This document shows positions 33,085-41,693 of a DNA stretch of 64,000 bases, piece by piece. Made by a program: the position numbers and the translations under genes. The DNA lies in the NCBI RefSeq assembly GCF_900091455.1, contig NZ_LT607412.1:62001-126000 (forward strand), read 5' to 3'. The DNA comes from Micromonospora coriariae (GTDB lineage Bacteria; Actinomycetota; Actinomycetes; Mycobacteriales; Micromonosporaceae). Numbering within the stretch: the stretch's first letter is position 1; every line of letters starts with the position of its first letter. The notes beneath the pieces are model-generated. The model did no database searches. It saw only the letters and a list, made by a program, of their open reading frames with translations, and was not told the origin of the DNA.

Positions 33085-36000
33085 TCAGGCCCTGCGGAGC
33101 CAGAAGGTCAGGCCGAGCGACTCGTCGGTGAACGGCTGGGCGTCCGGCCAGGACGGTTCACCGTCGGCGCAGTCGGTCGCCAGCACCTCCTCGGCCACCA
33201 GGTCGCGGTGCTCGGCGAGGGCGAGCGCGGTCTCCTCCCGGTCCGTCCGGTACCGCAGCTCGATCCGGTCGGTCACCTCCAGGCCGCTGCTCTTGCGCGT
33301 CTCCTGGATCTGCCGGATCGCGTCCCGGGCCACCCCGGCCCGGCGCAGCTGCGGGGTCAGATGCAGGTCCAGGGCCAGGGTCGCGCTTGCGTCGCTGGCC
33401 ACCGCCCACCCCTCCCGCGGCGTTTCCACCACGACCACCTCGTCCGGGCCGAGCGTCACCGACTCGTCGCCGAGGAGAACCGTGGCCGAGCCGGTGTCCC
33501 GCAGCGAGTCCCGCAGCGCGGCGGCGTCCGCGGCCGCGATCGCCTTGGCTACCTGCTGCACCCCCTTGCCGAACCGCTTGCCGAGGGTTCGGAAGTTGGC
33601 CTTGGCGGTGGTGTCCACCAGCGAACCGCCCGCGCCGCCCACCGGCTCGACCGAGCCGACGTTCAGCTCGGCGGCGATCTCGGCCAGCAGCTCCGGCGAC
33701 AGCTCCTCGAACCCGTTGGCGGAGGCCAACGCCCGGGACAGTGGCTGACGGACCTTGATCCCGGAGTCGGCCCGGGCGGCGCGGCCCAGTTCGACCAGCC
33801 GGCGGGCGAGCGCCATCTGCCGGGACAGGGCCGGGTCGATCAGCGATTCGTCGACCTCCGGGTACGCGGCCAGGTGCACCGACTGCGGCAGCGTCGGGGC
33901 GACCGGCACGACCATGTCCTGCCAGACCCGCTCGGTGACGAACGGGGTGAGCGGCGCCAGCAGCAGGGTGACGGTGCTGAGCGCCTCGTGCAGGGTGGCG
34001 AGCGCCGCACGGTCGCCCCGCCAGAAGCGCCGCCGGCTGCGCCGGACGTACCAGTTCGACAGATCGTCGATGAAGGTGGCGAGCAACCGGCCCGCCTGGT
34101 GCGTGTCGAACGCCGCCATCGCCGCGTCGACCTGCTGGACCAGCGTGTTCAGCTCGGAGAGCACCCACCGGTCCTGCACCGGCCGGTCCGCGGGCGCCGG
34201 GTCGGCGGCCGACGGGGTCCAGCCGGCGGTGCGGCCGTAGAGGGACTGGAAGGCGGCCGTGTTCCAATAGGTCAGCAGGATCTTGCGGACCACCTCCTGA
34301 AGCGCCGTGTGCCCGACCCGGCGCGCCGACCAGGGCGAGCCGACGGCGGCCATGAACCAGCGCACCGCGTCCGCGCCGTGCTGGTCCATCAGCGGGATCG
34401 GCTCCAGAATGTTGCCCAGGTGCTTGGACATCTTCCGGCCGTCCTCGGCCAGGATGTGGCCGAGGCAGACCACGTTCTCGTACGCCGACCGGTCAAAGAC
34501 CAGCGTGCCGATGGCCATCAGGGTGTAGAACCAGCCGCGCGTCTGGTCGATGGCCTCGGAGATGAACTGGGCCGGGTAACGCTCGGCGAAGAGCTCGGCG
34601 TTGCGGTGCGGGTAGCCGAACTGCGCGAACGGCATGGAGCCCGAGTCGTACCAGGCGTCGATGACGTCGGGCACCCGGCGGGCGGTCTCCCCGCAGTGGC
34701 AACCGAAGGTGACGTCGTCGATGAACGGCCGGTGCGGATCGAGGTTGCTCAGGTCGGACCCGGTAAGCTCGCCCAGCTCCGCGAGCGAGCCGACGCAGGT
34801 CAGGTGCTCGTTCGGGCAGCGCCAGATGGGCAGGGGGGTGCCCCAGTAGCGGCGGCGCGACAGCGCCCAGTCGACGTTGTTGTTGAGCCAGTCGCCGTAG
34901 CGGCCGTACTTGACCGTGGCGGGGTGCCAGGTGGTGCGCTCGTTCTCCCGCAGCAGCGCGTCCCGCACGGCGGTGGTCCGCACGTACCAGGACGGCTGGG
35001 CGTAGTAGATCAGCGCGGTGTGGCAGCGCCAGCAGTGCGGGTAGGTGTGCTCGTACGGCTGGTTACGGAAGAGCAGGCCCCGGATCTGCAGGTCCTCGAT
35101 CAGCGGCCGGTCGGCCTCCTTGAAGAACAGCCCGCCGACCAGCGGTACCTCCGGGAAGAACCGGCCGTTGGACTGCACCGGGTTCACCATCGGCAGGCCG
35201 TACGCCCGGCTGTTGGCCAGGTCGTCCGCACCGAAGGCGGGCGCCTGGTGGACCAGCCCGGTGCCGCTGTCCGTGGTGACGTACGACGCGAGGATCACGA
35301 TGTGCGCGTCGGGGACCTCGACCAGGTCGAACGGCGCCCGGTAGGTCCACCGCTCGAGCTCCTTGCCCTTGAACGACTCGCCGGTCAACTCCCACCCGTC
35401 GCCGAGCGCGTACGCCAGCAGCGGCTCGGCCACCACGAGCTGCTCGTCGCCGTCGCTGGCCACCACGTACCGCACGTCGGGGTGCACCGCGACCGCGACG
35501 TTCGACGGCAGGGTCCACGGGGTGGTGGTCCAGACCAGCAGCGCGGCCCGGTCGGCCAGTGGGCCAGAGGTGAGTGGGAATCGGACGAAGACCGACGGGT
35601 CGACGACCGTCTCGTAGCCCTGGGCGACCTCGTGGTCCGACAGGCCGGTCTCGTCCCGCGGGCACCACGGCGCGACCCGGAAGTCCTCGACCAGCAGGCC
35701 CTTGTCGAAGATCTGTTTCAACGACCACCAGACGGACTCGATGTACTCCGGGTCCATGGTCCGGTAGGCGTCGTCCGTGTCCACCCAGTAGCCCATGCGC
35801 TCGGTGAGCTCGGCGAACGCGTCGGTGTGCCGGGTGACCGACTCGCGGCACCGGGCGTTGAACTCCGCGATGCCGAACTTCTCGATGTCCTGCTTGCCGG
35901 AGAAGCCGAGCTCCCGCTCGACGGCCAGCTCCACGGGGAGACCGTGGCAGTCCCAGCCGGCCTTGCGGGCGACGTGGAACCCCTTCATGGTCTTGTAGCG

Positions 36001-36207
36001 CGGGAAGACGTCCTTGAAGACCCGGGCCTCGATGTGGTGGGCGCCAGGCATGCCGTTGGCTGTCGGCGGCCCTTCGTAGAACACCCACTCGGGGCGGCCC
36101 TCGGACTGCTCAAGGCTGCGCGCGAAGATGCTGTTGGCGTGCCAGAAGTGCAGGACCTCATGGTCGAGCTCGGGCAGATCGACCTGGGTCGGTACGCTGC
36201 GGTACAT
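33085..36207 (-). CDS. ileS: Isoleucyl-tRNA synthetase (IleRS2 type)
   Basis: 1040 aa, ATG 36207 with GGAGGA at 36216-36211. Class I synthetase: the HIGH-equivalent region reads NGMPGAHHIEAR, with the signature changed to G55-A56-H57-H58 (GxHH instead of HxGH). KMSKS reads GRKMSKHLGN (K592-H596). The CP1 editing domain (GLSDHEVAQGY, TTTPWTLPSNVAVAVHPDV) and C-terminal anticodon-binding domain are complete. The eukaryote-like IleRS2 clade is usual in Actinobacteria and is linked to mupirocin resistance. Expression is preceded by a T-box leader. Confidence 0.97.
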   Translation of the reverse strand: MYRSVPTQVDLPELDHEVLHFWHANSIFARSLEQSEGRPEWVFYEGPPTANGMPGAHHIEARVFKDVFPRYKTMKGFHVARKAGWDCHGLPVELAVERELGFSGKQDIEKFGIAEFNARCRESVTRHTDAFAELTERMGYWVDTDDAYRTMDPEYIESVWWSLKQIFDKGLLVEDFRVAPWCPRDETGLSDHEVAQGYETVVDPSVFVRFPLTSGPLADRAALLVWTTTPWTLPSNVAVAVHPDVRYVVASDGDEQLVVAEPLLAYALGDGWELTGESFKGKELERWTYRAPFDLVEVPDAHIVILASYVTTDSGTGLVHQAPAFGADDLANSRAYGLPMVNPVQSNGRFFPEVPLVGGLFFKEADRPLIEDLQIRGLLFRNQPYEHTYPHCWRCHTALIYYAQPSWYVRTTAVRDALLRENERTTWHPATVKYGRYGDWLNNNVDWALSRRRYWGTPLPIWRCPNEHLTCVGSLAELGELTGSDLSNLDPHRPFIDDVTFGCHCGETARRVPDVIDAWYDSGSMPFAQFGYPHRNAELFAERYPAQFISEAIDQTRGWFYTLMAIGTLVFDRSAYENVVCLGHILAEDGRKMSKHLGNILEPIPLMDQHGADAVRWFMAAVGSPWSARRVGHTALQEVVRKILLTYWNTAAFQSLYGRTAGWTPSAADPAPADRPVQDRWVLSELNTLVQQVDAAMAAFDTHQAGRLLATFIDDLSNWYVRRSRRRFWRGDRAALATLHEALSTVTLLLAPLTPFVTERVWQDMVVPVAPTLPQSVHLAAYPEVDESLIDPALSRQMALARRLVELGRAARADSGIKVRQPLSRALASANGFEELSPELLAEIAAELNVGSVEPVGGAGGSLVDTTAKANFRTLGKRFGKGVQQVAKAIAAADAAALRDSLRDTGSATVLLGDESVTLGPDEVVVVETPREGWAVASDASATLALDLHLTPQLRRAGVARDAIRQIQETRKSSGLEVTDRIELRYRTDREETALALAEHRDLVAEEVLATDCADGEPSWPDAQPFTDESLGLTFWLRRA

Positions 36208-36210
36208 CGT

Positions 36211-36450
36211 TCCTCCGTCGGCGCGTGTGGTAAAGCTCCGCCGGAGGGACGAGGCCGTAGGCCCCGCGGTACCACCCTCCTTGGCCGGTCAAGGCCCTCT
36301 CGTTCTCCTGTGGTCGGGTCTACTCGGCCTGGCGGCCTTTCTTCCGACGGCTCCGGGGTGATCTTCCCGCCACGCACACCCCCGGGCTTCCACCATCCCC
36401 GGATCGCTTCTGGCTGCGTGCGGCGGTACTCGTCCCCATCTGCGCCTTCC
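36211..36450 (-). promoter_or_regulatory. Translational T-box riboswitch (tRNA-Ile sensing)
   Basis: On the minus strand the T-box core GGGTGGTACCGCGG (36277-36264) carries the UGGU that pairs with the tRNA 3' end. An Ile ATC codon (36362-36360) sits in an upstream stem-loop flanked by complementary GGGG/CCCC, as in the ultrashort-stem-I ileS T-boxes of actinobacteria. CCCTCC (36248-36243) can pair either with GGAGGG next to the T box (36280-36275) or with the Shine-Dalgarno GGAGGA (36216-36211). Binding of uncharged tRNA would free the ribosome site. Boundaries are approximate. Confidence 0.9.
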
Positions 36451-36483
36451 GCACGCACCCTATCCCAGCCCATCTGATCACGA

Positions 36484-36750
36484 CCACGGTGTTGCGGACG
36501 CCCTACCCCTTGGACACACCGACAATTTTGCCGACTCCATCGGCATCGCCGGCCCGACCACCGAGGGGCCAAGGCCCGGCTCACAATCGACGGCCTGCCG
36601 CCGGTCGAGGGGGTCGTCGACCTCGCCGGTCTTCCGACCTACGTCGGCATCCGCACCGACGACGCGCTCGACCGGCAAACATCGGTTGGGACCGATCTGA
36701 CCGCGGGCCCTACGACGGAGTTGAGGCGCCGCGTAGCGGCCGGATTGCGA
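36484..36750 (+). pseudogene. Possible frameshifted remnant, SRPBCC-like
   Basis: Two frames give protein-like stretches in sequence: DHGVADALPLGHTDNFADSI (then GIAGPTTEG) and, shifted, ARLTIDGLPPVEGVVDLAGL (then PTYVGIRTDDAL). They could be the C-terminal part of one broken gene, perhaps SRPBCC-like. Weak evidence. Confidence 0.3.
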
Positions 36751-36819
36751 CATGAGCGGATATGCGCCGGACCAGCGGCGCGGCCGCACCGGCGGGTACG
36801 GGGGTTGTACCGCCTCCGC

Positions 36820-37227
36820 CTACGGCGCAGGTTCCAGTACGACGACTGGGATCTGGCGGGTGGTCTTGCGCTCGTAGTCGGCGAAGCCTGGATACGCGGC
36901 CTTCTGCGCGCTCCAGATCCGTTCCCGCTCGTCCCCGGGGGCAACTCGAGCGACCAGCTCGACCTTGTCCGTACCGATCTCCGCTTGGGCCCGCGGATGA
37001 GCGAGCACGTTGTAGTACCAGTCGGGATTGATGGGCGCGCCGCCCTTGGACGCGAACACGGCAAAGGCACCGTCGACCTTCTGGTACATCATCGGGTTCA
37101 CGCGAGGCTGGCCGCTCTTGGCGCCGACCGTGTGCAACAGCAGCAGCGGCGCTCCAGCGAACTGTCCGCCGACCCGCCCACCGTTGGCGCGAAACTCAGC
37201 GATGATCTTGTCGTTCCAGTCGCTCAT
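36820..37227 (-). CDS. DDN/DUF385-type F420-dependent oxidoreductase
   Basis: 135 aa from ATG 37227, with GGAG upstream. Typical of nitroreductase-family deazaflavin (F420)-dependent enzymes: NDKIIAEFRANGGRVGGQFA, PLLLLHTVGAKSGQPRVNPM and NPDWYYNVLAHPRAQAEIG. Split-barrel fold. The family reduces nitro-compounds, quinones or unknown substrates using F420H2. Complete length. Confidence 0.93.
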   Translation of the reverse strand: MSDWNDKIIAEFRANGGRVGGQFAGAPLLLLHTVGAKSGQPRVNPMMYQKVDGAFAVFASKGGAPINPDWYYNVLAHPRAQAEIGTDKVELVARVAPGDERERIWSAQKAAYPGFADYERKTTRQIPVVVLEPAP

Positions 37228-37287
37228 GCTTCTCCTCGGCTGCGCGCACCGGCTACTTGAACAGATTCTGTCAGTCCCAACCCGCGC

Positions 37288-37617
37288 GTGATACCGCACT
37301 CGACGGCAGGATCGGCTCACCGTCGACGGCTCGGCGGTAACCGTCGAGCGTCTGCCTGGCAGGGCGGCGTATCCCCGGCGGGAGTGTCGACCCGCCTTTT
37401 CACCCTCGCCCACGGGCAGGTCGGCCGGTACAGGGCCAATTTCCGGTTCCGGGTCACCGACTGCGCGTGCGACGCCAGCTGGTACTACGAGGACTGGGTG
37501 GTCCATGTCAGCAATGGCGGTGTCGCACACGACCGGTTCCTGCACGGCGAACCGGACCGCGTTGTCGACAACCGTGTCCATCTTTACGGCGGTCGCGCGC
37601 GCCGAGATGACCGCTAG
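37288..37617 (+). CDS. Hypothetical protein, C-terminal part convincing
   Basis: Up to 109 aa. The segment from about residue 37 (RLFTLAHGQVGRYRANFRFR, then CACDASWYYEDWVVHVSNGG and DNRVHLYGGRA) is protein-like. The first 35 residues are arginine-rich and poorly supported, so the real start may be internal or lost. No family recognised. Confidence 0.45.
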   Translation: MIPHSTAGSAHRRRLGGNRRASAWQGGVSPAGVSTRLFTLAHGQVGRYRANFRFRVTDCACDASWYYEDWVVHVSNGGVAHDRFLHGEPDRVVDNRVHLYGGRARRDDR

Positions 37618-37634
37618 CGTTTAGGGTCCCTGGG

Positions 37635-38189
37635 ATGGTCATGAACGCGCAGGACGTTGTGGGCGTGATCGAGTCAGACCCGGGAGCGATGAGAGTCCTT
37701 CGGGCTACGGCCGACCTTGGATTACCGGACTGGTGGATCGGTGCCGGCTTCGTACGCAACCGCGTCTGGGACGCGATCAGCGGCCTCCCTGCCTCGCCCG
37801 AGCGCGACGTGGATGTCGCCTACTTCGACGCGGAAAAGCTGGACCCACGCGAGGAGGCACGCGCCGAAGCCCGAGCCATGGTGGCCCTGCCTGGGGTGCC
37901 GTGGGAGATCCCTAATCAGGCACGGATGCATCTGCGCAATGGCGATGAGCCCTACACGTGCGCCCTGGACGCGATATCGCGCTGGCCCGAGACGGCGACG
38001 TGCGTCGCGGTGACTCTGCGGGGCGATTCTGTTCGCCTGGTGTCCTGCCACGGTCTGACTGACCTTGTGGGAATGGTTGTCCGTCCCTCTCCAGCCTTTA
38101 CCAACGCGGCGGGTCGCGCGAAGGTACAGCGCCGCGTGGAGGTCAAGGGATGGCTCCAGCGATGGGCCGAGCTGCGGCTGGAGATCTAG
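37635..38189 (+). CDS. Nucleotidyltransferase-like protein (NTP_transf_6, formerly DUF925)
   Basis: 184 aa. Conserved features of the family: LPDWWIGAGFVRNRVWDAIS, the acidic motif ERDVDVAYFD (DxD metal-binding-type), MHLRNGDEPYTCALDAISRW and ETATCVAVTL. The minimal nucleotidyltransferase fold suggests NMP transfer; the substrate is unknown. Starts at ATG 37635 or 37641. Confidence 0.9.
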   Translation: MVMNAQDVVGVIESDPGAMRVLRATADLGLPDWWIGAGFVRNRVWDAISGLPASPERDVDVAYFDAEKLDPREEARAEARAMVALPGVPWEIPNQARMHLRNGDEPYTCALDAISRWPETATCVAVTLRGDSVRLVSCHGLTDLVGMVVRPSPAFTNAAGRAKVQRRVEVKGWLQRWAELRLEI

Positions 38190-38295
38190 CGCGCACGTCA
38201 ACCAAAGGGTGGCCCTTGACAGGGACGTCCTCTTCGCGGCACGGGCGGACATCCACTCCACAACCTGTGTCAAGCTCCGTCGCGAGCGGCTCGCC

Positions 38296-39714
38296 TCAGG
38301 TGTGCGCACGGACCTCTGCGACCGCGTCGGCGAGGACTTGCACTCCGTTTGTGATGGCACGTTCGGTGAGGGTGGCGTAGCCGAAGATCAGCCCGCCGGG
38401 TCCGGCGGGGCTCAGTCGGTACCGGGAGACGCCTTGCACGACAAGTGCGTGCCGGGCGGCGGCGGCCACGACCGCGGCCTCGTCGAGGTCGTGCGGGAGC
38501 CAGGTTACGACGTGTTGGCCCGCCGCGACACCGACCGGCTCCAGGTCGGGCAGCCGTGTGCGCAGCGCGGCCAGGAGTGCGTCGCGGCGGCGGCGGTAGA
38601 CCGGGCGCATGCGCCGCAGGTGCCGGTCGAATTCGCCGCGGGTAAGGAAGTCGGCGAAGGTCAGTTGGTCGATGACGGGAGAGCCGCGGTCGGCCAGAAC
38701 CTTGGCCGCCGCGATGTCGTCGACCAGGTGTGACGGCGCCAGCAGCCAGCCGAGGCGCAGCCCTGGCGCCAGGGTCTTGCTCGCTGTGCCGCAGTACACG
38801 ACGGTGTCGGGCGCCAGCCCCTGCATGGCGCCGACGGGCGAGCGGTCGTAGCGGTACTCCGCGTCGTAGTCGTCCTCGATCACCACGGCGCGGCGACGCT
38901 GCGCCCAGCCGATCACCCGGGCTCGAGCGGTGGCGGACAGGACCCCGCCGGTGGGCCACTGGTGCGAGGGCGTCAGCACTACGGCGTCCGCGTCGGTCTG
39001 TTCGAGCTCTTCGACGAGAATGCCGTCCGGCCCGACCGGGACGCCGATCACCTCCAGGCCGGCGGCGGCCGCGACGCGGCGGGCGTCGTCGTCCGCGGAT
39101 GGGTCCTCGACGGCCAGCCGGCGGGCGCCGCGCGCCGCGAGCACCTGGATCAGCAGCGCGACGCCCTGGCCGTAGCCACTGCAGATCACGACGTTCTCCG
39201 GGCGGGCCAACGTGCCGCGGACCCGGTTGAGGTAGTCGGTCAGGGCGGTGTGCAGTTCGGGCACGCCACGTCCGTCGAGGTAGGCGAAGCGCTCGTTCGG
39301 CGTGGTGGTGAGGACCGTGCGCACCGAACGCAGCCAGGCGGCCCGGGGGAACGACGACACGTCGGTGCGGCCGTACCCGAAGTCGATCCGGGCCGCCGAC
39401 CGATCCCCGGTGCGGCGATCCGCTGGCGGCGGAACCGGCTCGACCGCAACCTGGGTGTAGCCGCCAGCCCGACTGGTGAGGTAGCCCTCGGCGACGAGTT
39501 GCTGGTAGGCCTCGACCACCACGCCACGCGACACTCCCAGATCGGCTGCGATGGTGCGGGTGGGCGGCAGAGACGTCCCGAGACGCAACCGGCCGGCCCG
39601 GACGCCGCCCCGGATCGAGGCGGCGATCTGCCGGTGCAGCGGCTCGGCGGCGGACCGGTCGACATCGATGAGCAGGTCCTGCGCCGTGCTGGAATTGGTC
39701 CTGATTCGGCCCAT
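38296..39714 (-). CDS. MocR/PdxR-family transcription regulator
   Basis: 472 aa. The N-terminal GntR-type winged helix (EPLHRQIAASIRGGVRAGRL, TIAADLGVSRGVVVEAYQQL) is fused to a fold-type I aminotransferase domain (residues about 110-470). The PLP lysine lies in YCGTASKTLAPGLRLGWLLA and Asp/Tyr ligands in VIEDDYDAEYRYDRSP. MocR proteins sense PLP or an amino-group ligand and usually control a divergent gene; here that is the flavoenzyme gene 47 bp away. Confidence 0.94.
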   Translation of the reverse strand: MGRIRTNSSTAQDLLIDVDRSAAEPLHRQIAASIRGGVRAGRLRLGTSLPPTRTIAADLGVSRGVVVEAYQQLVAEGYLTSRAGGYTQVAVEPVPPPADRRTGDRSAARIDFGYGRTDVSSFPRAAWLRSVRTVLTTTPNERFAYLDGRGVPELHTALTDYLNRVRGTLARPENVVICSGYGQGVALLIQVLAARGARRLAVEDPSADDDARRVAAAAGLEVIGVPVGPDGILVEELEQTDADAVVLTPSHQWPTGGVLSATARARVIGWAQRRRAVVIEDDYDAEYRYDRSPVGAMQGLAPDTVVYCGTASKTLAPGLRLGWLLAPSHLVDDIAAAKVLADRGSPVIDQLTFADFLTRGEFDRHLRRMRPVYRRRRDALLAALRTRLPDLEPVGVAAGQHVVTWLPHDLDEAAVVAAAARHALVVQGVSRYRLSPAGPGGLIFGYATLTERAITNGVQVLADAVAEVRAHT

Positions 39715-39716
39715 GC

Positions 39717-39743
39717 AATCGGACCTTACCTGGTGTACCGATT
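39717..39743. promoter_or_regulatory. Candidate MocR operator in the divergent spacer
   Basis: AATCGG (39717-39722) and CCGATT (39738-39743) form an inverted repeat spanning most of the 47-bp gap between the regulator start (39714) and the flavoenzyme start (39762). Occupancy would affect both promoters. Confidence 0.5.
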
Positions 39744-39761
39744 TCCGTCAGGCTCAGACGT

Positions 39762-41114
39762 ATGACCACAGTGACCAGCGCTCGCTTCGACGGCCGCCTC
39801 CTCACCCCGGGCGATCAGGGTTACGACGCGGCCCGCACCATCTGGAACGCCATGATTGACCGCCGCCCGCGGATGATCGTGCGGGCCGCGAGCGTCACCG
39901 ACGTGGTGACCGCGGTGCGCCTGGCCCGCGAACTCGACCTGGAGATCGGGGTGCGCTGCGGCGGGCACAACGTGGCCGGTCTCGCCGTCCCCGCGGACGG
40001 CCTGATGATCGACCTGACCCCGATGAACGGCGTTCGGGTCGACCCGATCCGGCGGCGCGCCCGGGTCCAGGGCGGCGCGCTGCTCGGCGCACTCGACCGG
40101 GCGTCGCAGCCATACGGCCTCGCCACGACCGCAGGTAACGTCTCGCACACCGGCGTCGGCGGCCTGACCCTGGGCGGCGGCATGGGCTGGCTCGCCCGCC
40201 AACACGGGTTGGCCTGCGACAACGTCGTCTCCTACACAATGGTCACCGCCGACGGGGCCGTGGTGACCGCGAGCCGAACCGAGAACGCCGACCTCTACTG
40301 GGGCCTGCGCGGCGGGGGCGGCAACTTCGGCATAGTCACCGACTTCGACTTCCAACTGCATCACACCGGAACGCAGACCCTCGTCGCCGAGTTCGACTTC
40401 CGCGCCGAGGACGCCGTGCCGGTGCTCGAAGGCTGGCGGGACCTGAACGCCGTCGCACCGCGGCAGGCGACCTTCACCGCCGATGTCCACAGCACGGCCA
40501 TCGGCCCGATCGCCACCGTCGGCTTCGTGTGGGTCGGCGACCCGGCACAGGGTCGCCGGTTGCTGCCGGCGATGCGCGCGCTCGGGCGCCCGGTCGCCGA
40601 GCGGGTCACCACGCCGTCGTACCTCGAACTCCAGCAACGCGACGACACCACCGGCGGCCACGCCTACCGCCGGTACTCCAGCGCGCACTACCTGCGGCAG
40701 TTCCCCACCGCCGCAATCGAGGCGTTCCTGCTGCGCGGCGCGTCGGACCTGCACGCCGGCACCTACCTGCCCGGCGTCGGCCTGCAGGCGCACGGCGGCG
40801 CCATCGCCGACGTCGCGGACGCCGACGCCGCATTCAGCCACCGCGGCACCACGTTCGAGTTCGGCGCCGGCTCCCGCTGGACCGAGCCATCCGAGGACGA
40901 CACCCGGATGGCAGCGGCGCGCACTGCCGGAGCCGCGCTCGACCCGTACGCCGACGGCGTCTACGTCAACTCACTCGCCGCCGACGAGGGGCAACGCGGG
41001 CTACGCCGTGCATACCCGGCCGCCAAGCTCGCCAGGTTGAGCGCCCTCAAGACCGTCTGGGATCCGCAGAACACCTTTCACCTCAACCACAACATCCGGC
41101 CCAGCCACGCCTGA
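39762..41114 (+). CDS. BBE-type FAD-linked oxidoreductase
   Basis: 450 aa. FAD_binding_4 domain (about 35-175) with RCGGHNVAG (His of the 8-alpha-histidyl FAD bond), TGVGGLTLGGGMGWLARQHG and GLACDNVVS. The cysteine in the last motif is the one that forms a second covalent bond in bicovalent flavoenzymes. The C-terminal BBE segment reads DPYADGVYVNSLAADEG and WDPQNTFHLNHNIRP. Such enzymes oxidise sugars or alkaloid/aromatic alcohols. Likely controlled by the divergent MocR regulator; the next gene follows after 38 bp. Confidence 0.94.
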   Translation: MTTVTSARFDGRLLTPGDQGYDAARTIWNAMIDRRPRMIVRAASVTDVVTAVRLARELDLEIGVRCGGHNVAGLAVPADGLMIDLTPMNGVRVDPIRRRARVQGGALLGALDRASQPYGLATTAGNVSHTGVGGLTLGGGMGWLARQHGLACDNVVSYTMVTADGAVVTASRTENADLYWGLRGGGGNFGIVTDFDFQLHHTGTQTLVAEFDFRAEDAVPVLEGWRDLNAVAPRQATFTADVHSTAIGPIATVGFVWVGDPAQGRRLLPAMRALGRPVAERVTTPSYLELQQRDDTTGGHAYRRYSSAHYLRQFPTAAIEAFLLRGASDLHAGTYLPGVGLQAHGGAIADVADADAAFSHRGTTFEFGAGSRWTEPSEDDTRMAAARTAGAALDPYADGVYVNSLAADEGQRGLRRAYPAAKLARLSALKTVWDPQNTFHLNHNIRPSHA

Positions 41115-41152
41115 GCCGGCACCGAGAATGCCGACAGATCGAAAGGATGCTC

Positions 41153-41578
41153 ATGACCTCCACCGGCCCCAACGTTCAACTCAGCACACACAGCCAGCAG
41201 CGCAGCCGGCTGTTCCTGCCGGGCCTGGCCGCAGCGGCTGGCGCCGCCGTCGCCGTGACGGCCGTCGCGGCCACCGCCATGGCCGTCGGTGTCGACTTCG
41301 AGCTACCCGAAAGCGGCGCGTCGATTCCGCTGCTCGGCTTCACGCAGCTCACGTTCATCTTCGGTGTGGTGGGCATCCTCATCGCCCTGGCGATCCGCCG
41401 TTGGGCGTCCCAGCCGGCACGCACCTGGGTCCGCACCGCGGTGGCACTCACCGCGCTGTCGCTCGTACCACCGTTCCTGGTCGACGCCAATCTCGCCATC
41501 GAGTGCACGCTCGTGCTCACACACCTGGTCGCCGCCGCGATCGTGATCCCTGTCATCGCCCGCCGGCTGGCCAACTGA
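41153..41578 (+). CDS. Four-TM membrane protein (DUF6069-like)
   Basis: 141 aa from ATG 41153; GAAAGGA lies 7 bp upstream. Four hydrophobic helices (LFLPGLAAAAGAAVAVTAVA, LLGFTQLTFIFGVVGILIAL, TAVALTALSLVPPFLVD, LVLTHLVAAAIVIPVIAR) fit the DUF6069-type family. Probably cotranscribed with the flavoenzyme gene; function unknown. Confidence 0.85.
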   Translation: MTSTGPNVQLSTHSQQRSRLFLPGLAAAAGAAVAVTAVAATAMAVGVDFELPESGASIPLLGFTQLTFIFGVVGILIALAIRRWASQPARTWVRTAVALTALSLVPPFLVDANLAIECTLVLTHLVAAAIVIPVIARRLAN

Positions 41579-41693
41579 CGATCGTTCGTCACGGCACCCG
41601 GCGTGAATGTGGGGGCTGCAGCCACTCATGGTCCTGGCCGGCGCGTTGCGGCACCGGTTGGCCGCCGTGGGAGTTGATCGATACTGTGCCTCG

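Noticed and set aside
33061..36477. 1138-codon plus-strand frame across ileS
   Set aside because: Antisense shadow; the minus strand carries KMSKH, the editing domain and a T-box.
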